This document shows positions 32,472-40,343 of a stretch of 64,000 nt of DNA, piece after piece. The translations under genes and the position numbers were made by a program. Source of the DNA: Actinomycetospora sp. NBRC 106375 (lineage in GTDB: Bacteria > Actinomycetota > Actinomycetes > Mycobacteriales > Pseudonocardiaceae); NCBI RefSeq assembly GCF_030269665.1, contig NZ_BSTS01000007.1, forward strand, positions 186,001 through 250,000. Direction: 5' to 3'. The notes beneath the pieces were generated by a model that was given only the letters and a program-made list of their open reading frames with translations, ran no database searches and was not told the DNA's origin. Positions within the stretch are counted from its first letter, which is position 1. Every line of letters starts with the position of its first letter.

Positions 32472-34115
32472 CTACGTGTTCAGTATGGAGTCTCTCACCG
32501 CGTTGACTCGATCCTTACGCGTCATCAGTTCAGTCTGCTCCGATGGGTTGCGGCTATTCCGTAATGCTACGAGCGAGTGCAGATAAGAGTTGCCGAGCGA
32601 CAAGTCTTCAACGACGGCCTTCGCTCGGTTAAACGCGCCCGATGGCATAGCTGAACAAGAGAACGCACAAGTCAGCGCAACTTTGACGGAATCTACGTCG
32701 AGATGGTCTGTCGGACGCGAATTCTCGCGATATATACCGCGAACTATGGCAGATTGAGCTTCAGCGATGCGTACATAGTTGACGGCATCGTCAGGATCTA
32801 GCTCGCAAGCACGCAGGAACGGGCTAAGTGCAGCGGCACCATCGCCCTGCCTGCAAAGCTCGCCGCCGTACCAGTTTGCAGTTATGTCCGCAACGTCCGG
32901 CGCCGCCATTGCAAGCTCGTACGTTGCGATAGCTGCCGACTTCTCCCCAAGCGACGATTGGGTGCGCGCATGATTCCGAAGCGCGCTGGAATTATTTGGG
33001 AACTTCTCGACGAGAGCGTTCGTCAATTGGAGTGCCGCGCTGTGCAATTGGTCCTGGTGGTACGCGTCGAGCATAACACCTATGGTTCCGATGTTCTCCT
33101 CAAGGACGCCATCTACCGTTACGGACCCATCTTCCCCTATCGTGATTCCTGTTGCATCCCGTAGTTCTCGACGAGCACGCTCGCGACTCTTCGGATCCTC
33201 GGAACGAGCAAGAACGCCGAAGTAGGAGTTCTTCAGGAGGGGATCGTTTGGATTCTGCTGGATCGCCTTCTCGATCAGCACCAGCTGGATTTCTTCTGGT
33301 AGCTCGAGGGTTGACGCATCGCGTGCAAGCGCACTCAGCTGCGAGCTAGAAAGAGAGCTACTCTTCGATTCTAGGATTTGCCGAACGCTTGTCAGGAATT
33401 CCTCGTGCTTACTTTCGCGAGCGGCACTTCGTGCAGCATAGAAGAGATTGATTGGCAGCTCGCCACGTTGAGCCTGCAAGAGCACGGTCGACACAACTTC
33501 GATCGCGCTCGTCTTAATCGACTCTCCATCTTCGATCCCGTAAACTTCCGTATATCGTTGCAGTCGCCGCTTCAGCTGAGCAACTTCTTCGCGCAGTTCG
33601 CCCTCGGCCGACCCCTCAGCATGCGCATAAATATTGTCTGGCAGCGACGACAGAGTGTCGTGGACCGGATTATCGCGATCTCCCGCAGCATCGGAATTGG
33701 TCGATGTGCTTATAAAGCGAACCAACCCCTCACGAAGTTTCTCGATTCCTCGAAGGTCCGACGAGAATTCGATCATCCGATAGGGCTTTAAATCAAATGG
33801 CACCTCAGTCTTGGTGCTGTCGACGATCATGATCGTGCCTGATCCGCGGAGCGAATGACGAACACCGAGCTCGTAAAAGACGTTAGGATTCAACTCCGAG
33901 ATATCTGCCACGACAAGGTCCGAACTGGCCAAGAGTGTTACGATATCTGAAGTGATCGCCCCACTCTTGGTGATGTCGTCAGCGCGTTGAACTTCAAAGC
34001 CCTTCTCGGCCAGCGTGGGCCGTAAGACGGTTTCGTAGAGCGCTCGGTAGTGGTCGAATTCTGGTGTACCGGGTTTCCGGATCGGCGATATAACAAAGCA
34101 TGAACGTCTGGCCAT
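32472..34115 (-). CDS. NDT/TIR-like nucleotide-processing domain fused to TPR-like repeats
   Basis: 547 residues from ATG 34115. Residues 5-120 are a Rossmann-like domain: CFVISPIRKPGTPEFDHY, RADDI, SSDLVVADISELNPN and VFYELGVRHSL, then VPFDLKPYRMIEF. The NPNxxxELG motif with E82 is that of nucleoside 2-deoxyribosyltransferase-like and TIR-related folds, where the Glu attacks the glycosidic bond. A coiled stretch follows about 170-190 (ELREEVAQLKRRLQRYTEVY), then helical repeats about 270-460, TPR-like in EKFPNNSSALRNHARTQSSL and CELDPDDAVNYVRIAEAQ. Domain order suits a sensor-effector of antiphage type. Same strand as the SLATT-type gene; AT-rich. Confidence 0.8.
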   Translation of the reverse strand: MARRSCFVISPIRKPGTPEFDHYRALYETVLRPTLAEKGFEVQRADDITKSGAITSDIVTLLASSDLVVADISELNPNVFYELGVRHSLRGSGTIMIVDSTKTEVPFDLKPYRMIEFSSDLRGIEKLREGLVRFISTSTNSDAAGDRDNPVHDTLSSLPDNIYAHAEGSAEGELREEVAQLKRRLQRYTEVYGIEDGESIKTSAIEVVSTVLLQAQRGELPINLFYAARSAARESKHEEFLTSVRQILESKSSSLSSSQLSALARDASTLELPEEIQLVLIEKAIQQNPNDPLLKNSYFGVLARSEDPKSRERARRELRDATGITIGEDGSVTVDGVLEENIGTIGVMLDAYHQDQLHSAALQLTNALVEKFPNNSSALRNHARTQSSLGEKSAAIATYELAMAAPDVADITANWYGGELCRQGDGAAALSPFLRACELDPDDAVNYVRIAEAQSAIVRGIYRENSRPTDHLDVDSVKVALTCAFSCSAMPSGAFNRAKAVVEDLSLGNSYLHSLVALRNSRNPSEQTELMTRKDRVNAVRDSILNT

Positions 34116-34797
34116 ATGAGGTCTCGCAGGTTCAGGTCGTGGTGATTGTCTTTAGGACATCGCGCCACCGTACGAAGTGTTACACGCAGAGCGAAGTGCA
34201 CTGCGTTGGGCCGCGCGTATCTCCCCCTACTCCCGGCCGACCTCCCACGACCCGGAGGTATCGGAGGTTGCACTACTTGCAAGTGGTGAACCGCTCCCGC
34301 AGCACGGTGGCCTCTAGGGTGTCAAGGGCTGCCGGCCCGGTCGGGGTGCTGCCCCGCCACGCTAGGAGCGCCTGAGCGCAGGCGCGGAGACTCACGATCA
34401 AGAGCGTACGGGCCACCGCCCCGTGCACACACATGTTGATCGTGCGCTGATGTGCGGTGGTCCGGCCGTCGCGTAGCGATGCGTAGCACCCTTGATCGTG
34501 AGGGCGCCTGTGTGACGCTCCGTGGCCGACAGACCATTCCGCCGCACGCGGCTCCGCCGATCTTGATCCTGGCCGCGCGGCCTTGAGCTCCCTCGCCTCG
34601 GGGAGGCTCGTCTCGCTCGTCTCGCTCGTCTCGCTCGTCTCGCGCTCGTCTACTGCTGGCCTACTGGAATGGCCGGGCGTGCCCGCGCCGGCCGTCGGCC
34701 GAAGGTAGAGGCGTGCCGGCAGCGGCGCCGCCTCGGTCCCGCCCGTCAGGGCCGGCTTGAAGACGTTGTCAGTCGTGAAGAAAGTCCTCACATGCCG
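34116..34797. other. Stretch between RepSA and cargo, with a possible small ORF and tandem repeats
   Basis: A minus-strand frame, 34273-34791 (172 codons, ATG 4 bases after the RepSA stop), begins MRTFFTTDNVFKPALTGG and then turns into SETSETSETS and other low-complexity text. Its start looks like a real coupled gene, its second half does not; it may be a decayed accessory gene. The rest of the stretch, including the upstream region of the NDT/TIR-like gene, shows nothing I can name. Confidence 0.4.
34606..34641. repeat. Four exact tandem 9-base units
   Basis: GCTCGTCTC repeated four times without change, followed by a broken GCGCTCGTC. In the minus frame this reads Ser-Glu-Thr repeats. The unit is a multiple of three, so copy-number change would not shift that frame. 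Confidence 0.85.
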
Positions 34798-36186
34798 TTA
34801 GCTGGGTGCGGGTATCCGCCCGGCTTGCGCCGTGGCGTGCCGGAGACCGCGCTCTTCGAGCCACTGACTGGCACCAGCAAGCCCGCATCTCTCCGCGACT
34901 TCTAAGAGCTCTACCTCTCGGTCTGCTGCGCCGAGCCAGCCCCAGGTATCAGACGTCAGGCTAAGCCGCACATCTGCTTCCTGGTCCTCATCGGCGATCT
35001 CCTCGTCAGTGGCCTCGTGACCGAGCCCGCTCAATGTCCTGAGATCACGAGAGCTGCCCGACCAGGTAAGTTGGCGTCGACCGTCAGAGGCTTCCTCCCA
35101 CTCCCACCAGCGGGCGATGTCCTCGGCGCGGTGGGTGTCGACGGCATCGGCGAGGAGTTGCATCGGTGTGCGGCCGCCACGAGAGCGCCCTTGCTTACCG
35201 GTGGCGCCAGTGACTTCGTGGGCCACCTTCGTGAAGTAGTCGGCCAGGTCGCCCTCGCCGAGTTGCGCTTTGCGGAGGTCCCAACCGTGCTCATCGGAGG
35301 CGTCAAAACCCCTGCGCTCCAGCGCCCGGCGCCAACGACCGAACATGCGCGCCCCAACGCCCGCAGCGACGAGCTCGGCGGCGACGTCGTCGGCGAAGCA
35401 CAGCAGCGCGTGGACGTGGACATGCCAGCCGTTGGCGCCGTCGGTGACCTCCACGACCCGCGCCCAGCCGAGCAGGCCGCCGAACAGGGTGGAGTCCTTG
35501 ACCCAGGTCGAGCCGGAGGTGACCGCGGCCCAGGCGTAGCCGAGCACGTCCCAGCAGCCCTCGCGGGCCTTGATCCCACCGAGTTCGATCTCCTCGGCCT
35601 CGGCGGCGCGCTCGTCGACGTCCCACCCGTTGGCCTCGGCCACCTCCCGGTCGGCGCGGCGCTCCTCGAGCAAGTCCCGGCGGCGGCGCTCGATGGTCGA
35701 CAGGCCGAGGCGGTCACCGCGGGCGTGCCGCATTGTCAGGGTGAGCATGAACGCGCTCCCGCCTCGCTCGTGGACCGCGCGCATCACCGCGGCGAGGTCG
35801 TCGGCCCTCCTCGTGGCGACCTTGACCGCGCACACCGGGCAGGTCCACACCGACCCGCAGTGCTTGAGCCCCCCGTAGGCCGCCGAGCGGGTGCCGTCCT
35901 TGTTGGTGATCACCCCGAGGGTCGGGCCGGCGTCCGGGCCGCCGATCTTGTGGCCGCACTGCTGCACCCGCTTCAACGACGAGATCGGCCGTAGCTGGCG
36001 GCGACGGGCCCAGCGGTCCCGGCGACGGGACTGGGCACGCTCCTGGCGCTTCGTCTCGACGGACTCGCCACCCTTGCCCGCACCACCAGCACGCCCCGGG
36101 CCGCGTCGGTTCGGAACGTGATCCTCACGGCGGCGCCGTCCAGGTCGAAGACCTGTTACCCCTTTACCGAGAACTCGCCCGCTCAC
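34798..36186 (-). CDS. repSA: Rolling-circle replication initiator (RepSA-like)
   Basis: 462 residues from GTG 36186; the basic first 60 residues may be over-extended. The Zn-type CGHKIGG and HCGSVWTCPVCAVKVATRR are followed by SAFMLTLTMRHARGD, then the HUH metal motif in GWHVHVHALLCF, and the tyrosine motif DYFTKVAHEV. These are the marks of the pSAM2 RepSA branch. It nicks the excised circle at the origin and starts rolling-circle replication before transfer. The start overlaps an upstream open frame (GTGA). The nick site and origin were not identified. Confidence 0.93.
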   Translation of the reverse strand: MSGRVLGKGVTGLRPGRRRREDHVPNRRGPGRAGGAGKGGESVETKRQERAQSRRRDRWARRRQLRPISSLKRVQQCGHKIGGPDAGPTLGVITNKDGTRSAAYGGLKHCGSVWTCPVCAVKVATRRADDLAAVMRAVHERGGSAFMLTLTMRHARGDRLGLSTIERRRRDLLEERRADREVAEANGWDVDERAAEAEEIELGGIKAREGCWDVLGYAWAAVTSGSTWVKDSTLFGGLLGWARVVEVTDGANGWHVHVHALLCFADDVAAELVAAGVGARMFGRWRRALERRGFDASDEHGWDLRKAQLGEGDLADYFTKVAHEVTGATGKQGRSRGGRTPMQLLADAVDTHRAEDIARWWEWEEASDGRRQLTWSGSSRDLRTLSGLGHEATDEEIADEDQEADVRLSLTSDTWGWLGAADREVELLEVAERCGLAGASQWLEERGLRHATAQAGRIPAPS

Positions 36187-36557
36187 CCGGCACCACCAGC
36201 GGCCAGAGCCGGCGCTGGCGCGCCGGCGGTGGCCGGCCCTTCCGGGCCGGCCACGCTCTCACTCCTGACTTCGTCCCGTGCCGCGCGGCCGGCCCCCGGG
36301 CCGCCCACCACGACGACGACAGCGACGACCAGGACCACGGCGGCCACCGGGAGCGGGAGCGGTCTGGGCCTCCGGCGGCCAGGCGCTCCGCCCTGGACCA
36401 GGACACCGACCTCAGGAGAGCCCCCACCAGCAACCGAGCCGGCGGCAGGGGCCTGGTGGTGGTCGGGGCGAGGCCTCACCCACGACGACGCGCCCGAGGG
36501 CTGCCAGACCGCCCGCACAGCCGCAAGCGCCCACCAACCAGTCCGCCGCAGCCTCAC
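36183..36557 (-). CDS. Possible small single-TM protein upstream of repSA
   Basis: A minus frame ending in TGA at 36183 overlaps the repSA GTG by 4 bases, a coupling pattern that suggests coding. From a GTG at 36557 it would give 124 residues: RTGWWALAAVRAVWQ, a Pro/Gly/Arg-rich middle, one TM (LPVAAVVLVVAVVVVVGG) and a Gly/Ala tail. The frame is open much further upstream, as is common in GC-rich DNA, so neither the start nor the gene itself is secure. If it is not a gene, the 36187-36710 stretch is empty. Confidence 0.35.
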   Translation of the reverse strand: MRLRRTGWWALAAVRAVWQPSGASSWVRPRPDHHQAPAAGSVAGGGSPEVGVLVQGGAPGRRRPRPLPLPVAAVVLVVAVVVVVGGPGAGRAARDEVRSESVAGPEGPATAGAPAPALAAGGAG

Positions 36558-36710
36558 GCGAATCGGGGCGCTTGCACCGGCACGAGCGGCCCGGCAGGGC
36601 AGAGCCCGCGCCGCCGAGGGAGAGACCCCGAAGCTGGGCCCGTCTGCATCTAGCAGGAGCGAAGCTACAACCGCCAGGATTGACAGTCGAAACTCGGATG
36701 CTCGGCCGGG

Positions 36711-37232
36711 ATGACTCTGGGGGAACTGAGATTGACCGCTACAAGCGCATTGCTCTGGCTCTCGGGTGCTGTCGCGGGAGGCATTATCCAACAGGCCGTT
36801 TCTGCTCTGTTTGGCGATAGAATCGACAGGGTGGTGCTCGCTCTCTTTCGGGCAGGCGACACGGCGCAAACCTTGAAAGGGATTTGGATTAGTGAGTACG
36901 AATACCCCTCCACTGGCGACGAGACTCTCTGGGCACGCGATACTGTTCGCATCAGAAAGATGGGAAGGCGAGTTTGGGTTACAGGAATAATGGAGAACAA
37001 GAAAGCCAAGCCTGGGGGTCTTCGGTTGAAATGTCTGCTTGACAGCCGAGGGACGATCTCGGGGACTTGGGCGGAGCAGACGGCGGACGGCCGCAGCTAC
37101 CACGGCGTCGTCCAGTTCAGTCTGTCTGCGGCTGGAGAAAAGGCCACGGGAATGTGGGTGGGCTACGACGGGACCCACAAGGTCAACGCTGGACGGTGGA
37201 CTCTCGCCCGGAAGGCCGAGGTGAAGGCATAG
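36711..37232 (+). CDS. Membrane-anchored beta-rich protein (Cap15-like shape), cargo
   Basis: 173 residues from ATG 36711. One TM near the N-terminus (SALLWLSGAVAGGIIQQAV), a short linker, then about 120 residues of regular beta pattern with spaced Gly-x-Trp: LKGIWISEYEYP, VRIRKMGRRVWVTGIM, ISGTWAEQTADGRSYHG, ATGMWVGYDG and AGRWTLARK. This looks like a lipocalin- or streptavidin-type barrel on a membrane anchor, the shape of small CBASS effectors such as Cap15; family membership is unproven. It sits alone, next to RepSA and facing away from it, with AT-rich codons, at the right edge of the element. Confidence 0.7.
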   Translation: MTLGELRLTATSALLWLSGAVAGGIIQQAVSALFGDRIDRVVLALFRAGDTAQTLKGIWISEYEYPSTGDETLWARDTVRIRKMGRRVWVTGIMENKKAKPGGLRLKCLLDSRGTISGTWAEQTADGRSYHGVVQFSLSAAGEKATGMWVGYDGTHKVNAGRWTLARKAEVKA

Positions 37233-37646
37233 GGCTACGGGCGACACATCGCTCAAGCTCAGCCAGGCGTTCGTCGCTGTTAGGGATCGCCCAAGATCCT
37301 GTTGAAGTACCTTGGCGCTACCCTCGCACACGCGTTCGATAGACAGTCGGGCGCGCGCCGGGCAACGTTCCGGCGCATGCGGACGATCAGGACGTGGCTC
37401 GCCTTCCGTCGCGAGGGCCGCGGACACAGCTTGTGGGCTGTCGCCCGCGGCTGGTCGTGAGTTGATCTGACAGCGACGGGCGACAGCAGCGACGCTGTCA
37501 CCGATGACGTCTGCGGAGGTCTCCGCAGGAGAACTTCCGCAGCTCAGAAGCCTTATCGGACTTTGCCTAGCACCTGGGCCGGTTCGATGATGAGCGGGCG
37601 GGACCCCGCCGAGCTGCTCGACGACATCCACTGACCGCCGCTCGCC
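37233..37646. other. Right junction region of the AICE
   Basis: 414 bases without a supported gene, between the last cargo gene and the first chromosomal gene. It should contain the right attachment site. The only match to the tRNA-Ser 3' end I see is CTTCCGCAG near 37544. A hairpin is listed separately. Confidence 0.5.
37511..37528. terminator. Short perfect hairpin near element end
   Basis: CTGCGGAG-GT-CTCCGCAG, an 8-bp perfect stem with a 2-base loop, about 280 bases after the cargo gene and just before the CTTCCGCAG match. Terminator or recombination-site arm are both possible. Confidence 0.4.
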
Positions 37647-38003
37647 CTAGAACGCCCGGTGCTCGACGTCGGTCATGCCCCACCGGTCGCGCGTGAAGGA
37701 CACCGCGGCGTCGGCGTCGAAACTCTTGCAGGTGAACACCACGAGCGCCAGGAAGCGGCGCACGGTCCAGACGTAGAGCGAGATGCCCGAGTCGATGAGC
37801 GGGACGAAGGCGTCGAAGCCCTCGTTGTCGTCCCTGCCCTGCCCGCCCGGGGCGTGCACCGTCACCTCGCCGTAGCTGCGCAGGTCGAGCGCCGCGGGCA
37901 GGTCGAGCAGGAAGCGGCGCACGTCGTCGGCGTCGACCGGCGTCGTGTAGAAGCCCTCGACGAGCAGGCGCCGCCGCGTGATGTCGGGGGCGAGGTCCCG
38001 CAT
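37647..38003 (-). CDS. S-adenosylmethionine decarboxylase-like protein, altered active site
   Basis: 118 residues. LVEGFYTTPVDADDVRRFL, then PLIDSGISLYVW and LALVVFTCKSFDADAA, follow the layout of prokaryotic AdoMet decarboxylase proenzymes (SpeH type). In those the chain cuts itself between Glu and Ser of ESHxS, making the pyruvoyl group. Here the site reads D71-S72-G73: Ser is kept, Glu is Asp, and the His five residues after the Ser (His68 in the T. maritima enzyme) is Tyr. C92 stands 20 residues after S72, the same spacing as Cys83 and Ser63. Processing, and so decarboxylase activity, is uncertain. No polyamine genes are near. Confidence 0.65.
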   Translation of the reverse strand: MRDLAPDITRRRLLVEGFYTTPVDADDVRRFLLDLPAALDLRSYGEVTVHAPGGQGRDDNEGFDAFVPLIDSGISLYVWTVRRFLALVVFTCKSFDADAAVSFTRDRWGMTDVEHRAF

Positions 38004-38015
38004 GCCGGCAGTGTG

Positions 38016-38240
38016 TCAGTCGGGACGCTCGTCGTCCGGAGTCTCGTCCCGGATCTTGTCGAGGATCTCGTCGATCTCGGTGCGGTCGCGCGGCGGCTGG
38101 ACCCGCCGGCTCTCGAAGGCCAGGTGCTGGAACTGCGGCGCCAGGGCGCGCCACACCTCCCGCTTCATCGCGTCGTCCACGGCTCCCGCCAGCTGGGGGT
38201 CCGGCTCCGGTTCGCTCGTCTCGTCCTCGTCAGCAGCCAT
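38016..38240 (-). CDS. Small acidic hypothetical protein
   Basis: 74 residues from ATG 38240, very acidic at the N-terminus (MAADEDETSEPEPDP). A helical section, VDDAMKREVWRALAPQFQHL, precedes RTEIDEILDKIRDETPDD. No family recognised. It lies between the AdoMet-decarboxylase-like gene (12 bases away) and ltrA-type gene on the same strand, so it may share their transcript. Confidence 0.6.
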   Translation of the reverse strand: MAADEDETSEPEPDPQLAGAVDDAMKREVWRALAPQFQHLAFESRRVQPPRDRTEIDEILDKIRDETPDDERPD

Positions 38241-38305
38241 TGCGTCACCTCGGCGCTCTCGCGGGTGGGACGAGGGTGCCCGCTGCGGCGGGTTGCGTAC
38301 CACCG

Positions 38306-39517
38306 TTATCCGGCGCCGGTCCGTTCGGTCCGCCGGGCCGCGATCGCGAGGAACGTCGTGACGCCCGCGCCGAGGACGAGGCCCATGAGCAGGACCGCCA
38401 GCCCCACCCCGACGACCCCCGCCAGCGCCGCGCACGCGAGCAGCAGGACCACGAGCAGGCCGATGAGCACCGGGTTGCGCGTCTCGCGCGCCCACACCAG
38501 CGCCCGCAGCGAGGCGAGCGTGACGAGCACGATCGCGACCGGGATCGCCACCGAGAACGCCGCGCCGGCCGCGCCGATGTGCGCGATGTGCTCCTCGGCG
38601 TCCACGGCGACCTCGAGGCCGGCCCCGAGCGCCGCGATCGCTCCGAAGACGAAGTAGTGGCCGTAGCCCCAGGTCAGCGCCACGCGCAGGTTGCCGAGGC
38701 CGGCGTCGTCGCCGCCGAGGAAGTACGTCCACCAGAGGCCGAAGACCAGCAGCAGCCCGCCGATCGCGAGCGCGAGCAGGGACAGCGAGAAGCCCTCCTC
38801 GAACGCGCCGGCGATCGCGTTCGTCACGCCGAGGATCACCTCGCCGAGCACGATCAGCGTCAGCAGGCCGTAGCGCTCGGCGATGTGCTCGCGGTGCCAC
38901 GTCGTCGGGCGTCCGCCGCGGGCCTCCGCGTACGCAGGGATGGCGAGCTCGGCGGCGATCAGCACGACCAGCCCGATGGCCGCCCACGGCATCGGCACGA
39001 ACACGAGGGCGATCCAGAGCACCTGGACGACCGTGAGGCCCAGCGCGTAGGTGCGGCAGGTGGACGCCCGCTCGGGGTCCTCCCGCGCCGCGCGGAGCCA
39101 CTGGATGATCAGCGGCACTCGCATGATCACATAGCCGGCGACGACGATCGTGATGTCGAAGCTCCGGAAGACCGCCGGGATGCCGACGGCGAGCACCAGT
39201 ACGCCCGCCATCTGCAGGATGGTCAGCACCCGGTAGAGCACGTCGTCGCAGTCGTACGCCGAGGCGAACCACGTGAAGTTCATCCACGCCCACCAGATGG
39301 CGAAGAAGACCACGAGGTAGGTCAGGATGCCCTGCGCCGCGTGGTTCTCGGCGATCGTGTGGTGCATCTCGGCCGCGGCGCGCGCGATGGCGACGACGAA
39401 GGCCAGGTCGAACAGCAGCTCGAGCGGGGTCGCGGCGCGGTGCTGCTGCTCCGGGTCCCGGGCGCCCATCAGCCGGTGCCACGGCCGGCGCGCGACCGGC
39501 GAGCTCGTCTCGCTCAT
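38306..39517 (-). CDS. Low-temperature-requirement A (LtrA) family membrane protein
   Basis: 403 residues from ATG 39517. TPLELLFDLAFVVAIARAA is the LtrA hallmark, followed by NFTWFASAYDCDDVLYR, ERYGLLTLIVLGEVILGVTN and WTYFLGGDDAG. About ten to twelve TM segments. LtrA was named for a Listeria mutant unable to grow in the cold; the biochemical activity of the family remains unknown. Length and motifs are normal. It is followed by a 65-base gap to the small acidic gene. Confidence 0.9.
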   Translation of the reverse strand: MSETSSPVARRPWHRLMGARDPEQQHRAATPLELLFDLAFVVAIARAAAEMHHTIAENHAAQGILTYLVVFFAIWWAWMNFTWFASAYDCDDVLYRVLTILQMAGVLVLAVGIPAVFRSFDITIVVAGYVIMRVPLIIQWLRAAREDPERASTCRTYALGLTVVQVLWIALVFVPMPWAAIGLVVLIAAELAIPAYAEARGGRPTTWHREHIAERYGLLTLIVLGEVILGVTNAIAGAFEEGFSLSLLALAIGGLLLVFGLWWTYFLGGDDAGLGNLRVALTWGYGHYFVFGAIAALGAGLEVAVDAEEHIAHIGAAGAAFSVAIPVAIVLVTLASLRALVWARETRNPVLIGLLVVLLLACAALAGVVGVGLAVLLMGLVLGAGVTTFLAIAARRTERTGAG

Positions 39518-39585
39518 GGCTCCCCCAGACTCGTCGAGATCGGCGGGGGTCAGCCTGGCCGACGCCCCAGGGCGGGGCAATCCGG

Positions 39586-40263
39586 TCAGTCCGTGGGCGC
39601 GACCACGAGATCGTCCGGGCCGATCCCGCGGGGGACGGGACGGTCGGCGCCCGCGGCGACGTCGGCGACGACGCGGGCGAGCCGGCGGCCCGCCGCGCGG
39701 TAGAACCGGGTCTGGGTCCAGCGTCCGAACACCCCGAAGCCCAGCGCGATGACCGGGTTGGGGATCGCCGCCCGGCTCGAGACGCCGGTGATGACGAACT
39801 CGACGCGGCCGGTGTCCAGGTTCTTGACCACCTCGTAGAGGAGCCGACCGCGCTCGAGGTGGTGCTCGAGGGTGCGATAGCTCCAGCCCCACGACCGCTC
39901 GCGGGTCCCGTCGGCGCGGTCGCGCACCTCGTCGACCTCGGCGTCGACGCGCACGCCCATCGGGAAGCGCAGGACCGCGAAGCGGCCCTCGAGGAGCATG
40001 TCCCGCCCGACCAGCGGGGCGTCGCGGTGGAAGTAGGCCCGCATGATCGCGGGCTCGGCGAACTCGTAGTCGTGCACGAGACCACGGGCGATCTCGAAGG
40101 GCCCGCCCGGCGCGGGCTCGCCGGGCTCCTCGTCGCCGAGCAGGTGGCGCACCCGGTCGTGGTGCCAGCCCCGGCCCTCGGTGTCGGCGGGGTCGTAGTT
40201 GAGCCGGTAGCCGGCGATCTCGCGGAGGGCGCCCGCGGGATCGGGGTGGGCCGTGATCCTCAC
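39586..40263 (-). CDS. DUF1990-type protein
   Basis: 225 residues from GTG 40263, chosen for GGGGGAA 8 bases upstream; the frame runs back to 40311. Typical stretches: LNYDPADTEGRGWHHDRVRH, SWGWSYRTLEHHLERGRLLY and VITGVSSRAAIPNPV, ending FYRAAGRRLARVV. DUF1990 proteins are soluble with no proven function. It diverges from another protein of similar pattern at 40344. Confidence 0.75.
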   Translation of the reverse strand: MRITAHPDPAGALREIAGYRLNYDPADTEGRGWHHDRVRHLLGDEEPGEPAPGGPFEIARGLVHDYEFAEPAIMRAYFHRDAPLVGRDMLLEGRFAVLRFPMGVRVDAEVDEVRDRADGTRERSWGWSYRTLEHHLERGRLLYEVVKNLDTGRVEFVITGVSSRAAIPNPVIALGFGVFGRWTQTRFYRAAGRRLARVVADVAAGADRPVPRGIGPDDLVVAPTD

Positions 40264-40343
40264 GCGGTGCTTCCCCCTGGGAGTCGTCGAGCGCCGGACG
40301 GACCGGCGCATGGTGTCACCGCCGGGCGGCTACCCGCTGCACC

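Larger units (their letters stand above)
24869..37600. mobile_element. Actinomycete integrative and conjugative element (AICE), right end approximate
   Basis: A tyrosine integrase and xis lie against a tRNA 3' end, with an FtsK-type translocase, a WhiB protein, a GntR/UTRA regulator (KorSA-like) and a RepSA-type rolling-circle initiator: the gene set of pSAM2-type elements. Cargo from about 30.5 to 34.3 kb, and again near 36.7-37.2 kb, is AT-richer than the flanks. I found no convincing copy of the tRNA 3' end at the right; only CTTCCGCAG (near 37544) is shared, which may be chance. The right end is set between the last cargo gene and 37647. Confidence 0.8.

Noticed and set aside
32374-33791. 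Short plus-strand frames inside the NDT/TIR-like gene
   Set aside because: They are antisense to a protein with clear domain motifs and have no ribosome sites.
34273-34791. 172-codon frame just after repSA as a firm gene
   Set aside because: The first 20 residues look plausible and coupled, but the rest is SET repeats and frame noise; kept only as a remark in the gap entry.
37540-37552. CTTCCGCAG as the right attachment core
   Set aside because: Nine bases shared with the tRNA end is within chance for this composition; not listed as an att site.
36183-37631. 482-codon minus frame spanning the cargo gene at 36711
   Set aside because: Its upstream two thirds lie antisense to the better-supported beta-rich protein; only the last part could be real.
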